From Planctomycetaceae bacterium (GTDB taxonomy: Bacteria > Planctomycetota > Planctomycetia > Planctomycetales > Planctomycetaceae), in contig JAJDEK010000138.1 of assembly GCA_029259875.1 (NCBI GenBank), positions 1-5,560 on the forward strand: 5,560 nucleotides of DNA, in the 5' to 3' direction. Position numbers and translations under genes: made by a program. The notes under the pieces were generated by a model, which saw nothing but the letters and a program-made list of their open reading frames with translations, did not search any database and was not told where the DNA came from. Shown piece by piece: positions 1-5,560 of this stretch (position 1 is its first letter; the number at the start of each line of letters is the position of its first letter).

Positions 1-374
1 CCTAAACTCAGTGACCATTGAAACATAACATTCCCACCAAATTGCATCACTAATCCAGTGAGGATTAACGGAATGACTAAACGGCGGGGAGGGAGCGAGG
101 GGAGTCCTTGAGAACCACGATAGGTAACAATAACCCAACCAACGATTGTCGCTGGTATGGATTTTAAGGCAGAAATCCAGATTGCCCAATCGGCATTGTT
201 GTCAATTGCCGCCTCTCGTAGCGCAATATTGGCTGCTGTATAAGCGAGTGCTGAAATCAGTCCAAATAGAGTCCCACGTACTCCCGGAGAGAGACCGCTA
301 TCATGCTGGCTTTCAGAGTTGTGAGTCGGAGAGAGAACGCGCGTATTCGATGAAGTCTCTTTAATAGTCTTCAT
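1..374 (-). CDS. EamA/DMT-family membrane transporter, N-terminal part (cut by the window edge)
   Basis: The frame opens with ATG at 374-372 and stays open to the left edge, giving 124 codons; the C-terminus is missing. A polar N-terminus of about 33 residues is followed by three hydrophobic segments, roughly residues 34-55 (GTLFGLISALAYTAANIALR), 63-84 and 98-124. The first helix and its trailing Arg resemble the start of EamA-like drug/metabolite transporters, which usually have ten helices and export or exchange small molecules across the inner membrane. The substrate cannot be inferred. The start lies inside yacG and the two genes overlap by 14 bases in different frames, suggesting translational coupling. 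An AGAGG sequence abuts the ATG and is too close to be an ideal ribosome site; the only upstream start in frame is a TTG nine codons earlier. Membrane protein is confident, family moderately so. It could instead be another multi-helix permease. Confidence 0.72.
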   Translation of the reverse strand, partial: MKTIKETSSNTRVLSPTHNSESQHDSGLSPGVRGTLFGLISALAYTAANIALREAAIDNNADWAIWISALKSIPATIVGWVIVTYRGSQGLPSLPPRRLVIPLILTGLVMQFGGNVMFQWSLSL

Positions 375-567
375 CCTCTTGTTCCAGTTGCTGTAACTCA
401 ATCAAACGAGGGTCCAGGTCCTCTACGATTGCATACTTTCCTTTAGACCAACGTAAAAGATCGACATTACGACATTTATCGCTGCAAAAAGGGAAGGGAG
501 ACTGGTCATCACTGGCTTTGGATGTGACGACTTTCCGACATATGGGACATGTTTGAGGTTGAATCAT
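361..567 (-). CDS. yacG: DNA gyrase inhibitor YacG, zinc-ribbon protein
   Basis: A 68-residue protein of normal YacG length. It carries the four-cysteine zinc site: Cys7 and Cys10 in CPIC, Cys28 and Cys32 in FPFCSDKC. The family signature continues as DLLRW (residues 36-40) and a Tyr at 45. The C-terminal third is acidic and Glu/Gln-rich. In Escherichia coli YacG binds GyrB and inhibits DNA binding by gyrase; the same cytoplasmic role is inferred here from family membership. The ATG at 567 is preceded by GAGG (573-576 on the plus strand) at a five-base gap, supporting this start. It lies 79 bases after the fmdB-like gene, and its 3' end overlaps the transporter start. In many proteobacteria yacG sits beside coaE; here its partners are chaperone genes and a transporter. 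Confidence 0.93.
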   Translation of the reverse strand: MIQPQTCPICRKVVTSKASDDQSPFPFCSDKCRNVDLLRWSKGKYAIVEDLDPRLIELQQLEQEDEDY

Positions 568-646
568 CGAAGCCTCAGACTAATAGAGGAGCAATAGTGT
601 AATTTGACCCTCTTATAGAGAAATCCAGGCAAAATTTCAAAGGTAA

Positions 647-943
647 TCAAGAATCAGATGACGAACTTTTGTCTGCTGAGCCTGAATCTTTGCTGCTTTT
701 GGAGTCAGAACTCGCAGATTGTGCCTTACTGTCCGCTTCGGCTGCTTTTTTATAAGAACTGCTGCGGTAATCAGTTTGGTAAAACCCGGACCCTTTGAAG
801 ATGATGCCGGCTCCAGCCCCAATCACTCGTTTCGCACGAAGCTTGCCACAGGAAGGGCATTTTCTTAGTGGTTTTGCAGTAATTGACTGAAACTCTTCCC
901 ATTTATGTTCACATTGGGAACATTCATAATCGTAGGTTGGCAT
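647..943 (-). CDS. FmdB-family zinc-ribbon protein with serine-rich tail
   Basis: A 98-residue protein beginning MPTYDYECSQC, the hallmark N-terminus of the FmdB/CxxC-CxxC-SSSS putative regulatory family. Two cysteine pairs, Cys8/Cys11 and Cys29/Cys32, form a single zinc ribbon. They are followed by the family's KRVIGAGAGIIFKGSGFYQTDY-type segment at residues 38-59. Residues 61-98 are low complexity: 17 of 38 are Ser, with Lys, Asp and Ala making up most of the rest, so this tail is very likely disordered. The molecular role of the family is not established; regulatory functions have been proposed from the FmdB of formamidase operons. It starts 38 bases after the grpE stop, so cotranscription with grpE is likely. 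A weak GAGAG lies about ten bases before the ATG. Family assignment is secure; function is not. Confidence 0.9.
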   Translation of the reverse strand: MPTYDYECSQCEHKWEEFQSITAKPLRKCPSCGKLRAKRVIGAGAGIIFKGSGFYQTDYRSSSYKKAAEADSKAQSASSDSKSSKDSGSADKSSSSDS

Positions 944-981
944 CGTTTATATTCTCTCAAAATAAGACAATGAAAAACTAT

Positions 982-1536
982 TTAACTATCGGTGGGTCCA
1001 GAGGAAACGATGACTTTAGTGGGGCGAACCACGCGATCATTCAGAATAAAACCCTGTTCGAGTTCCTGTATTACAGTCATTGGAGGATACTCATCCGAGG
1101 GAAGCTGTTGAAGTGCTTCATGTAGGTTTGGGTCAAACGGTTTTCCTAATGCGTCAATGGCTTTGACATCATGTTGTGAAAAGACATCCAGAATTTGTTT
1201 GGCTACCATTTCCACACCCTGTTTGAGTTCATCAACATGGTCTGCGCTTTCTGCTGCATCAGTGGCTCGTTTTAGATTGTCCAAAGCTGGCAACAAGCTC
1301 TGGATGAATGGTGTGGCTGCATATTGGCGCGTTTGTTCCAATTCTTTCTGATAACGTTTTCGGGTATTGTCCAACTCTGCTTGCGAACGTAGAAAGCGGT
1401 CTTGAATTTCAGCTTGTTCGGCTAGGGCAGCCTGTAGTTGCTCTTCAATGCTCGGCGTTTCGTCAACTGTTTCTTTTTCCACGGGAGTTTCTTCCGTTTG
1501 ATTCTGAATTTCTTCAGGCTGTTCCATGTCTGACAT
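982..1536 (-). CDS. grpE: GrpE, nucleotide exchange factor for DnaK
   Basis: A 184-residue protein of usual GrpE length. Residues 1-30 are acidic and probably disordered. Residues 30-75 are a charged, Gln/Glu-rich stretch fitting the long dimerising coiled coil. LLPALDNLKRA (81-91) fits the four-helix-bundle region. The C-terminal beta domain shows GKPFDPNLHEA (131-141) and QGFILNDRVVRPTKVIV (161-177), the family signature. GrpE releases ADP from DnaK so that client proteins cycle; it acts in the cytoplasm with DnaJ, encoded 86 bases upstream. No dnaK is present in the window. The start is slightly uncertain: the ATG at 1536 has GGAAG almost touching it, while a second ATG three codons in (1527) would have that GGAAG about ten bases away. 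Either choice leaves the domains intact. Confidence 0.96.
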   Translation of the reverse strand: MSDMEQPEEIQNQTEETPVEKETVDETPSIEEQLQAALAEQAEIQDRFLRSQAELDNTRKRYQKELEQTRQYAATPFIQSLLPALDNLKRATDAAESADHVDELKQGVEMVAKQILDVFSQHDVKAIDALGKPFDPNLHEALQQLPSDEYPPMTVIQELEQGFILNDRVVRPTKVIVSSGPTDS

Positions 1537-1606
1537 TCTTCCGACCTATAGCACTACTTTAAATAGATTTTATATTGGTTAAAAACGAAAAGGGTTGTTC
1601 ATACTA

Positions 1607-1621
1607 CACAATTCGATTGTG
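1607..1621 (-). other. Short inverted repeat just after the dnaJ stop
   Basis: CACAAT and ATTGTG arms are separated by three bases, two bases past the dnaJ stop codon. No T-run follows on the minus strand, so this is not a convincing terminator. It could be a transcript-stabilising or processing hairpin in the dnaJ-grpE gap, or chance. The rest of the gap is AT-rich, with a TATAAA-like hexamer on the minus strand at about 1570-1575 but no matching -35 element that I can see. Confidence 0.3.
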
Positions 1622-1622
1622 G

Positions 1623-2756
1623 TTAATCTGAGTGTGTAAAGTATTCCTTTAGTTTGTCAAAAAACGAATTTCGATTCGGGCTACGATGTTGTGAAACTTC
1701 AGTATGTTCAATTTCAGCTAAGTCACGCAGAATTTCTTCTTCTCGCTCTGAAATTTTCTTGGGCACATCAATCTGAACTACGACATGCAGGTCTCCTCGA
1801 CGACCACCATGAGGATTGGGCATGCCAAGGCCTTTCAGACGAAAAACTTCACCCGGTTGAGTACCTGATGGAATCTTTAAATCGTGACGTCCTTCCAAAG
1901 TCGGAATCTCGATAGTTGCCCCAAGAACCGCCTGAGTGTATGTGATAGGAACATGACAACTAAGCTGCTGTTCCTGGCGTCGGACTAGAGGATGTTCATC
2001 AACGCCAACCACAACATACAAGTCACCGCGTGGACCTCCGTTTGCACCTGGGTTTCCTTCGCCTCGGAGGCAAAGTTGCATACCATTGTCGATGCCTGCT
2101 GGTACTTTGATGTCCAGCGTACTTTCGCTAGCAACCCGACCTTGTCCATTACAATCGGTACACTTATCCGAAATGACTGTACCTGCTCCACGACAGCGAG
2201 GGCACGTTGTTTGTACGCGGAAAAAACCTTGTGATTGAACGACTTGCCCTGCTCCACCACAGTAGTCACAATTATCTGGTTGTGTGCCTGGCTCGGCACC
2301 GGAGCCATGACATGTATCACAGGTTTCCTGACGGGTGATGTTAATTTCCCGGTCACAGCCCGATGCAGCATCGAGTAGATCAATTTGGATACTGGTTCGC
2401 AGGCTTTCTCCTTGCCGCGGACGATTTCCTCCCCGTTGTGACGAGCTTTTGAACCCAAACCCTTCGAAGAGGTCACCAAACGCACTGAAAATATCAGAGA
2501 CGTCATGGAACTGACTGCCTCCACCAGATCCAAAATCAGCATGACCATAGCGGTCGTAGTGAGCGCGTTTTTTCTCATCCCCCAAGATTTCAAAAGCTTC
2601 TGCTGCATCTTTGAAACGCTTGACAGCTTCTTCATCGCCGGGGTTTCGGTCAGGATGGTTTTCCAACGCCAGTTTTTTATACGCCTTCTTGATCTCAATG
2701 GTGGTCACTTCGCGCGATACATTGAGAACTTCATAATAATCGCGTTTCGATGCCAT
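1623..2756 (-). CDS. dnaJ: DnaJ (class A Hsp40), co-chaperone of DnaK
   Basis: A 377-residue full-length class A J-protein. The J domain (about residues 5-71) contains the HPD motif at 34-36, essential for stimulating DnaK ATPase. A short Gly/Phe-rich linker (75-102) includes a DIF motif at 88-90. The zinc region has all four CxxCxGxG repeats, at 146-153, 163-170, 185-192 and 199-206, so both zinc sites are intact. The C-terminal client-binding domains follow (about 210-335), with the usual [17 protein letters not shown] and [17 protein letters not shown] segments. It delivers unfolded proteins to DnaK in the cytoplasm. The Gly/Phe linker is shorter than in many homologues. The ATG at 2756 gives the standard N-terminus (KRDYYEVL), although the upstream ribosome site (GAG nine bases away) is weak. 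A terminator 86 bases upstream separates it from groEL, so it probably has its own promoter, which I could not pinpoint. grpE follows. Confidence 0.98.
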   Translation of the reverse strand: MASKRDYYEVLNVSREVTTIEIKKAYKKLALENHPDRNPGDEEAVKRFKDAAEAFEILGDEKKRAHYDRYGHADFGSGGGSQFHDVSDIFSAFGDLFEGFGFKSSSQRGGNRPRQGESLRTSIQIDLLDAASGCDREINITRQETCDTCHGSGAEPGTQPDNCDYCGGAGQVVQSQGFFRVQTTCPRCRGAGTVISDKCTDCNGQGRVASESTLDIKVPAGIDNGMQLCLRGEGNPGANGGPRGDLYVVVGVDEHPLVRRQEQQLSCHVPITYTQAVLGATIEIPTLEGRHDLKIPSGTQPGEVFRLKGLGMPNPHGGRRGDLHVVVQIDVPKKISEREEEILRDLAEIEHTEVSQHRSPNRNSFFDKLKEYFTHSD

Positions 2757-2841
2757 CTATCACAACTCGTCATTAAAGGTTTTGAAATTTACCGAACCCG
2801 CTTAGGTGAAATTTCTGAAGCCAGCCATTCTATTAGAACTG

Positions 2842-2873
2842 AAAAAACGGGCCACCATTTTACGGCGGCCCGT
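2842..2873 (-). terminator. Intrinsic (Rho-independent) terminator after the second groEL
   Basis: Read on the minus strand, ACGGGCCGCC pairs with GGTGGCCCGT over ten base pairs (one G-U) around a seven-base loop, GTAAAAT. A run of T follows at once (plus-strand A-run 2842-2847). GC-rich stem plus U-tract is the classic intrinsic terminator. It lies about 58 bases after the groEL stop and 86 bases before the dnaJ start. It should end the groES-groEL transcript and separate it, fully or partly, from dnaJ-grpE. Confidence 0.9.
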
Positions 2874-2893
2874 CTGATATCACAAAGTCAATA

Positions 2894-2918
2894 CTGAAAT
2901 CAGTGAGATGATTTTCAG
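2894..2918 (-). other. Stem-loop directly after the second groEL stop
   Basis: On the minus strand CTGAAAATCA pairs with TGATTTCAG, giving nine base pairs with one bulged A and a six-base loop. It starts 13 bases past the groEL stop codon and lies upstream of the strong terminator. No U-tract follows it, so it is not itself a clear terminator. A role as a 3' end-protecting hairpin is possible but unproven. Confidence 0.4.
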
Positions 2919-2931
2919 CAAAACATAGAAA

Positions 2932-4551
2932 TTACCGAATACTTCCTTCAACATCAGCCAGTTTGTCGCCTTCAGTACTGTCACTTCGGGTAACAAGAAC
3001 TTGTGTGGTCAACATCAGGCCAGCAATAGAAGCGGCATTCTTCAAGGCGGTTTTCACAACCTTGGCCGGATCAATAACTCCTGCTTTAAACATATCAACG
3101 TATTCGCCGCTATTAGCATTGTAGCCTTTGGAGCCAGTAAGTTGTTTCACTTCATCAGCGACAACAGCACCATCGGTTCCACAGTTTTCGGCAATTTGGC
3201 GAATCGGTCCTTCTAAAGCACGGGCAACAATCGCAATACCAATTTTTTCATCGCTGTTTTTGCCTTTGACGCTTTCAACAGCTTCAATGGATCGTAGAAG
3301 CGCCACACCACCACCGGGAAGAATTCCTTCTTCAACAGCAGCACGAGTTGCATGTAATGCGTCTTCCATACGGGCTTTAGTTTGCTTCATTTCAGTTTCA
3401 GTAGCAGCACCAACAGAAATAATAGCCACACCGCCAGTTAGTTTGGCAAGCCGTTCCTGGAATTTTTCGCGATCATATTCGCTATCGGTTTTTTGCAGTT
3501 GTCCACGAATTTGAGCAACGCGTGCCTGCAGTGCCTCAGTCTCTCCAGCACCTTCAATCAGGGTACAGGAATCTTTTGTGATTTCGATCAGTTTGGCTTG
3601 GCCAAGCTGACTTAATTCGACTGATTCGAGTTTGATACCAAGGTCTTCGGAAATGACTGTACCGCCTGTGAGTACAGCAATGTCTGCCAACATGGCTTTA
3701 CGACGGTCACCAAAACCGGGAGCTTTAACAGCTGCCACATTAAGGACGCCTCGCAACTTATTGACAACTAATGCTGTCAGTGGCTCACCTTCAACATCTT
3801 CAGCAATAATCAATAGAGGCTTGCCGGTTTGAGATACTTTTTCCAAAAGAGGGACTAGATCTCGTAATGCTGAGATTTTTGATTCATGGATCAAAATATA
3901 GCAATCTTCAAGAATACATTTCATGCCTTCTGTGTCAGTGACAAAGTAAGGAGAGACATAGCCTTTATCGAATTGCATTCCATCGGCAAAGTTGAGGGCT
4001 GTTTCATTCCCTTTACCTTCTTCGACAGTGATCACACCATCGCGACCCACTTTTTCCACTGCGTCAGCAATGAGGTCTCCGATGACAGGATCATTGTTAG
4101 CCGAGATCGCACCGACTTGGGCAATTTCGGATTTTTCCGTCACAGGTTTAGCAAGCTCTTCGATTGCCTGTACCGCAGCTGTAACAGCTTTATCGATTCC
4201 TCGGCGAACAATCATGGGATTCGCTCCCAAAGAGATTCCTCGCAGGCCTTCCTGGTAGATAGAACGGGCTAAAACAGTAGCTGTCGTTGTACCGTCGCCA
4301 GCGATGTCACTGGTTTTTGTGGCGACTTCGTTAACCAGTTTAGCTCCCATGTTTTCGAAGGGATCTTCGAGTTCGACTTCTTTACTGACTGTAACACCGT
4401 CTTTGGTCACCAATGGGTTTCCAAAACTTTTATCGATGATCACATTGCGTCCCGTAGGACCCATTGTGATGGCTACAGCGTCGCTAATGGTTTGCACGCC
4501 TTTTTTAAGCTTAGTACGTGCGCGATCTTCAAACAATAGTTGCTTTGCCAC
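2932..4551 (-). CDS. groEL: GroEL chaperonin (second copy, without the Gly-Met tail)
   Basis: A 539-residue, complete 60-kDa chaperonin. ATPase residues are in place: Asp51 in TKDGV, the DGTTT motif at 86-90, and Asp397 in [11 protein letters not shown] (matching Asp52, Asp87 and Asp398 of E. coli GroEL). The family signature [12 protein letters not shown] is at 404-415. The apical domain keeps the client/GroES-binding Tyr198, Tyr202 and Phe203, and the KLRG and [12 protein letters not shown] blocks at 265-268 and 277-288. It should fold proteins inside a GroES-capped double ring in the cytoplasm. The C-terminus is odd: it ends [12 protein letters not shown], with no GGM repeats, unlike the other groEL of this cluster. 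The start is GTG at 4551, giving the standard [11 protein letters not shown]-terminus. groES lies 162 bases upstream, and a stem-loop and intrinsic terminator follow. The protein is not broken; a paralog with specialised duties is plausible. Confidence 0.97.
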   Translation of the reverse strand: MAKQLLFEDRARTKLKKGVQTISDAVAITMGPTGRNVIIDKSFGNPLVTKDGVTVSKEVELEDPFENMGAKLVNEVATKTSDIAGDGTTTATVLARSIYQEGLRGISLGANPMIVRRGIDKAVTAAVQAIEELAKPVTEKSEIAQVGAISANNDPVIGDLIADAVEKVGRDGVITVEEGKGNETALNFADGMQFDKGYVSPYFVTDTEGMKCILEDCYILIHESKISALRDLVPLLEKVSQTGKPLLIIAEDVEGEPLTALVVNKLRGVLNVAAVKAPGFGDRRKAMLADIAVLTGGTVISEDLGIKLESVELSQLGQAKLIEITKDSCTLIEGAGETEALQARVAQIRGQLQKTDSEYDREKFQERLAKLTGGVAIISVGAATETEMKQTKARMEDALHATRAAVEEGILPGGGVALLRSIEAVESVKGKNSDEKIGIAIVARALEGPIRQIAENCGTDGAVVADEVKQLTGSKGYNANSGEYVDMFKAGVIDPAKVVKTALKNAASIAGLMLTTQVLVTRSDSTEGDKLADVEGSIR

Positions 4552-4560
4552 GCTTATAAA

Positions 4561-4566
4561 CTCCTC
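4561..4566 (-). promoter_or_regulatory. Ribosome binding site of the second groEL
   Basis: GAGGAG on the minus strand lies nine bases before the GTG at 4551. This strong Shine-Dalgarno match supports the GTG as the true start, since no ATG in frame gives the conserved N-terminus. A small palindrome, CTGTTTAACAG (4566-4576), adjoins it and shares one base; it may be chance. Confidence 0.75.
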
Positions 4567-4713
4567 TGTTTAACAGGAACGAACATTTGATCGGATTACT
4601 CCGTTCTCCCCTGCGTGATTTTGTGGTTTGAATTAGATTTCCAGGATAGACAGAAATTGAAAAGTAATCAGTGTTTCAGATCTCTGCCAGATGTTCCGAG
4701 AAATGTACGTTCC

Positions 4714-5004
4714 TTATTTCATGATTTTGGCAAGAATATCGCTTTCACGTAAAATCTTTACTTCTTTACCGCTCACTTCGATATCAGTTCCACCATACTT
4801 GCCGTAGAGAACTTCGTCTCCTACTTCAACGGCAACGGGGCAACGTTCGCCGCTTTCCAGAAGTCGTCCTGGCCCAACGGCGATAACATTACCGCTTTGT
4901 GGCTTTTCTTGAGCTGCGTCAGGCAAAACAATACCACCGGCAGTGACTTCTTCAGCAACATTTGGTTCGATAACGATACGGTCATCAAGGGGATTCAGTT
5001 CCAT
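4714..5004 (-). CDS. groES: GroES co-chaperonin (Cpn10)
   Basis: A 96-residue protein of standard GroES length. LNPLDDRIVIEP (residues 3-14) is the first conserved strand. The mobile loop that docks on GroEL spans about 17-34 and contains the hydrophobic GGIVLPD (23-29). The roof hairpin follows around GPGRLLESGERCPV (44-57). The GDEVLYGKYGGTDIEV segment (62-77) and the C-terminal ILRESDILAKI complete the fold. Seven copies cap the GroEL ring and help fold client proteins in the cytoplasm. The ATG at 5004 is preceded by GGGAG (5013-5017) with an eight-base gap, a good ribosome site. It sits between two groEL genes, 142 bases after the first and 162 bases before the second, so it may serve both rings. 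Nothing is missing. Confidence 0.98.
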   Translation of the reverse strand: MELNPLDDRIVIEPNVAEEVTAGGIVLPDAAQEKPQSGNVIAVGPGRLLESGERCPVAVEVGDEVLYGKYGGTDIEVSGKEVKILRESDILAKIMK

Positions 5005-5049
5005 TATGTTAACTCCCGATTATTCCAATTGATCTGGTTGTATTTGTGA

Positions 5050-5070
5050 ATCCGGGATCATTTCCCAGAT
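5050..5070 (-). promoter_or_regulatory. Hairpin in the groEL-groES gap
   Basis: On the minus strand ATCTGGGA and TCCCGGAT form an eight-pair stem (one G-U) with a five-base loop, about 46 bases before the groES ATG. No T-run follows, so it is not an ordinary terminator. It is not a CIRCE element, which would read TTAGCACTC-N9-GAGTGCTAA. Possible roles are an RNA processing or stability site, a 5'-UTR structure or an operator. The structure is visible; the function is inference. Confidence 0.45.
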
Positions 5071-5146
5071 AAAAGTTACGTTAATAGTTACAAAGAAAAT
5101 TCAGCGAAGACATTCGTGTACATCCCCAAAAAGATTGCAGATGCTA

Positions 5147-5560
5147 TTAGAAGCCTCCCATGCCAGGCATTCCACCCATGCCGGGCATGCCTCCCATACC
5201 AGGCATTCCACCGCCCATGCCACCCATGCCTCCCATCCCACCCATGTCGTGGTGGTCGTCATGGTGATGATCGTCTTCTTCGTCTTTGGGTTCTTCTACG
5301 ACGATAGAATCGGTTGTCATAAGTAGAGTGGCAACACTGGCTGCATTCTGTAATGAAGAGCGTACCACTTTAGCTGGGTCAACCACACCAAAGTCGAACA
5401 TATCGCCATAACGATCATTCAAGGCATCGTAACCATAGGAATTACTTTTGTCTTTTTTCACGCGGTTTGAAACAACAGAGCCATCTAAACCCGCGTTTTC
5501 GGCAATCGCCCGTAAAGGCATTTCCAGAACTTTTTGAACCAAAGAAACTCCCAGTGCCTG
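5147..5560 (-). CDS. groEL: GroEL chaperonin (first copy), C-terminal part, cut by the window edge
   Basis: The frame is open to the right-hand edge and gives the last 137 residues. It begins QALGVSLVQKVLEMPLRAIA, which aligns with the equatorial domain of GroEL after the GGG signature; the ATPase residues lie outside the window. DPAKVVRSSLQNAASVATLL is the conserved C-terminal equatorial block. The tail is distinctive: an acidic stretch (EEPKDEED), then DDHHHDDHHD, then 32 residues built of MGG and MPG repeats ending in Phe. In E. coli the GGM tail projects into the cavity floor and aids folding. The Asp/His tract is an unusual insertion before it and could bind metal, which is inference. 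An apparent start at 5542 is an in-frame TTG leucine codon, not the real start. It is clearly diverged from the second groEL and is likely the canonical-tail chaperonin of the pair. Confidence 0.95.
   Translation of the reverse strand, partial: QALGVSLVQKVLEMPLRAIAENAGLDGSVVSNRVKKDKSNSYGYDALNDRYGDMFDFGVVDPAKVVRSSLQNAASVATLLMTTDSIVVEEPKDEEDDHHHDDHHDMGGMGGMGGMGGGMPGMGGMPGMGGMPGMGGF
5150..5245 (-). repeat. Tandem Gly-Gly-Met / Pro-Gly-Met coding repeat
   Basis: Ninety-six bases encode three MGG units, one MGGG, then three MPGMGG units and a final Phe. The DNA is imperfectly repeated with period 9 to 18 because synonymous codons vary (for example GGT, GGC and GGA for Gly). This is the C-terminal tail of the first GroEL. 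The PGM variant with Pro is less common than the plain GGM of E. coli. Confidence 0.9.

Noticed and set aside
146..364. Plus-strand 72-codon open frame
   Set aside because: It is antisense to the transporter frame, which encodes coherent membrane helices and overlaps yacG in the usual operon manner.
1549..1557. Possible CIRCE half-site (ATAGCACTA) upstream of grpE
   Set aside because: Only the core AGCACT-type half resembles TTAGCACTC; the partner half GAGTGCTAA at nine-base spacing is absent on either side, so an HrcA operator is not supported.
1985..2698. Long minus-strand open frame of 237 codons in another frame
   Set aside because: It lies wholly inside dnaJ, whose frame has every expected domain; the alternative protein has no recognisable fold and no ribosome site, so it is a shadow.
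3128..4272. Several plus-strand open frames of up to 128 codons
   Set aside because: They are antisense to the conserved groEL frame and their translations are composition artefacts of it.
4618..4700. Possible promoter (CTGATT...TATCCT on the minus strand) before the second groEL
   Set aside because: The -35 match is poor and the -10 only partial; not enough to annotate a promoter.
5075..5091. GTTAC direct repeat with a seven-base spacer upstream of groES
   Set aside because: Only five-base repeats in an AT-rich gap; easily chance, and no adjacent -35/-10 pair is convincing.
5116..5326. Plus-strand frames rich in His, Pro and Cys
   Set aside because: They are antisense readings of the repetitive GGM/His tail of groEL, not genes.

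Overview
The window is a bacterial chaperone locus transcribed entirely from the minus strand, so gene order runs from the right-hand end to the left. Base composition is moderate and gene spacing is ordinary. A planctomycete (Gimesia/Planctomyces-like) is my best guess. It rests on the two-chaperonin cluster followed by dnaJ and grpE without dnaK, on the serine-rich FmdB zinc ribbon, and on general protein character. I could not check this by search, so treat the taxonomy as inference.

Layout in order of transcription: the 3' end of a first groEL with an Asp/His tract and a Gly-Gly-Met/Pro-Gly-Met tail (cut by the window edge, 5560-5147); groES (5004-4714); a second, complete groEL that lacks the Gly-Met tail (4551-2932); a stem-loop and a strong intrinsic terminator (2918-2842); dnaJ (2756-1623); grpE (1536-982); a small FmdB-type zinc-ribbon protein with a serine-rich tail (943-647); yacG, a zinc-ribbon DNA gyrase inhibitor (567-361); and the N-terminal part of an EamA/DMT-type membrane transporter that overlaps yacG by 14 bases and runs off the left edge (374-1).

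Functionally the right half encodes a chaperonin set: two different GroEL subunits and one GroES. The left half supplies the J-domain co-chaperone and nucleotide exchange factor of the DnaK system, while dnaK itself is not in the window. The terminator after the second groEL suggests that dnaJ-grpE-fmdB-yacG-transporter forms, at least partly, a separate transcription unit. No intergenic stretch exceeds 175 bases. I found no CIRCE operator, RNA gene, mobile element or CRISPR array. The cluster is mostly conventional; its most distinctive point is the contrast between the two GroEL C-termini.
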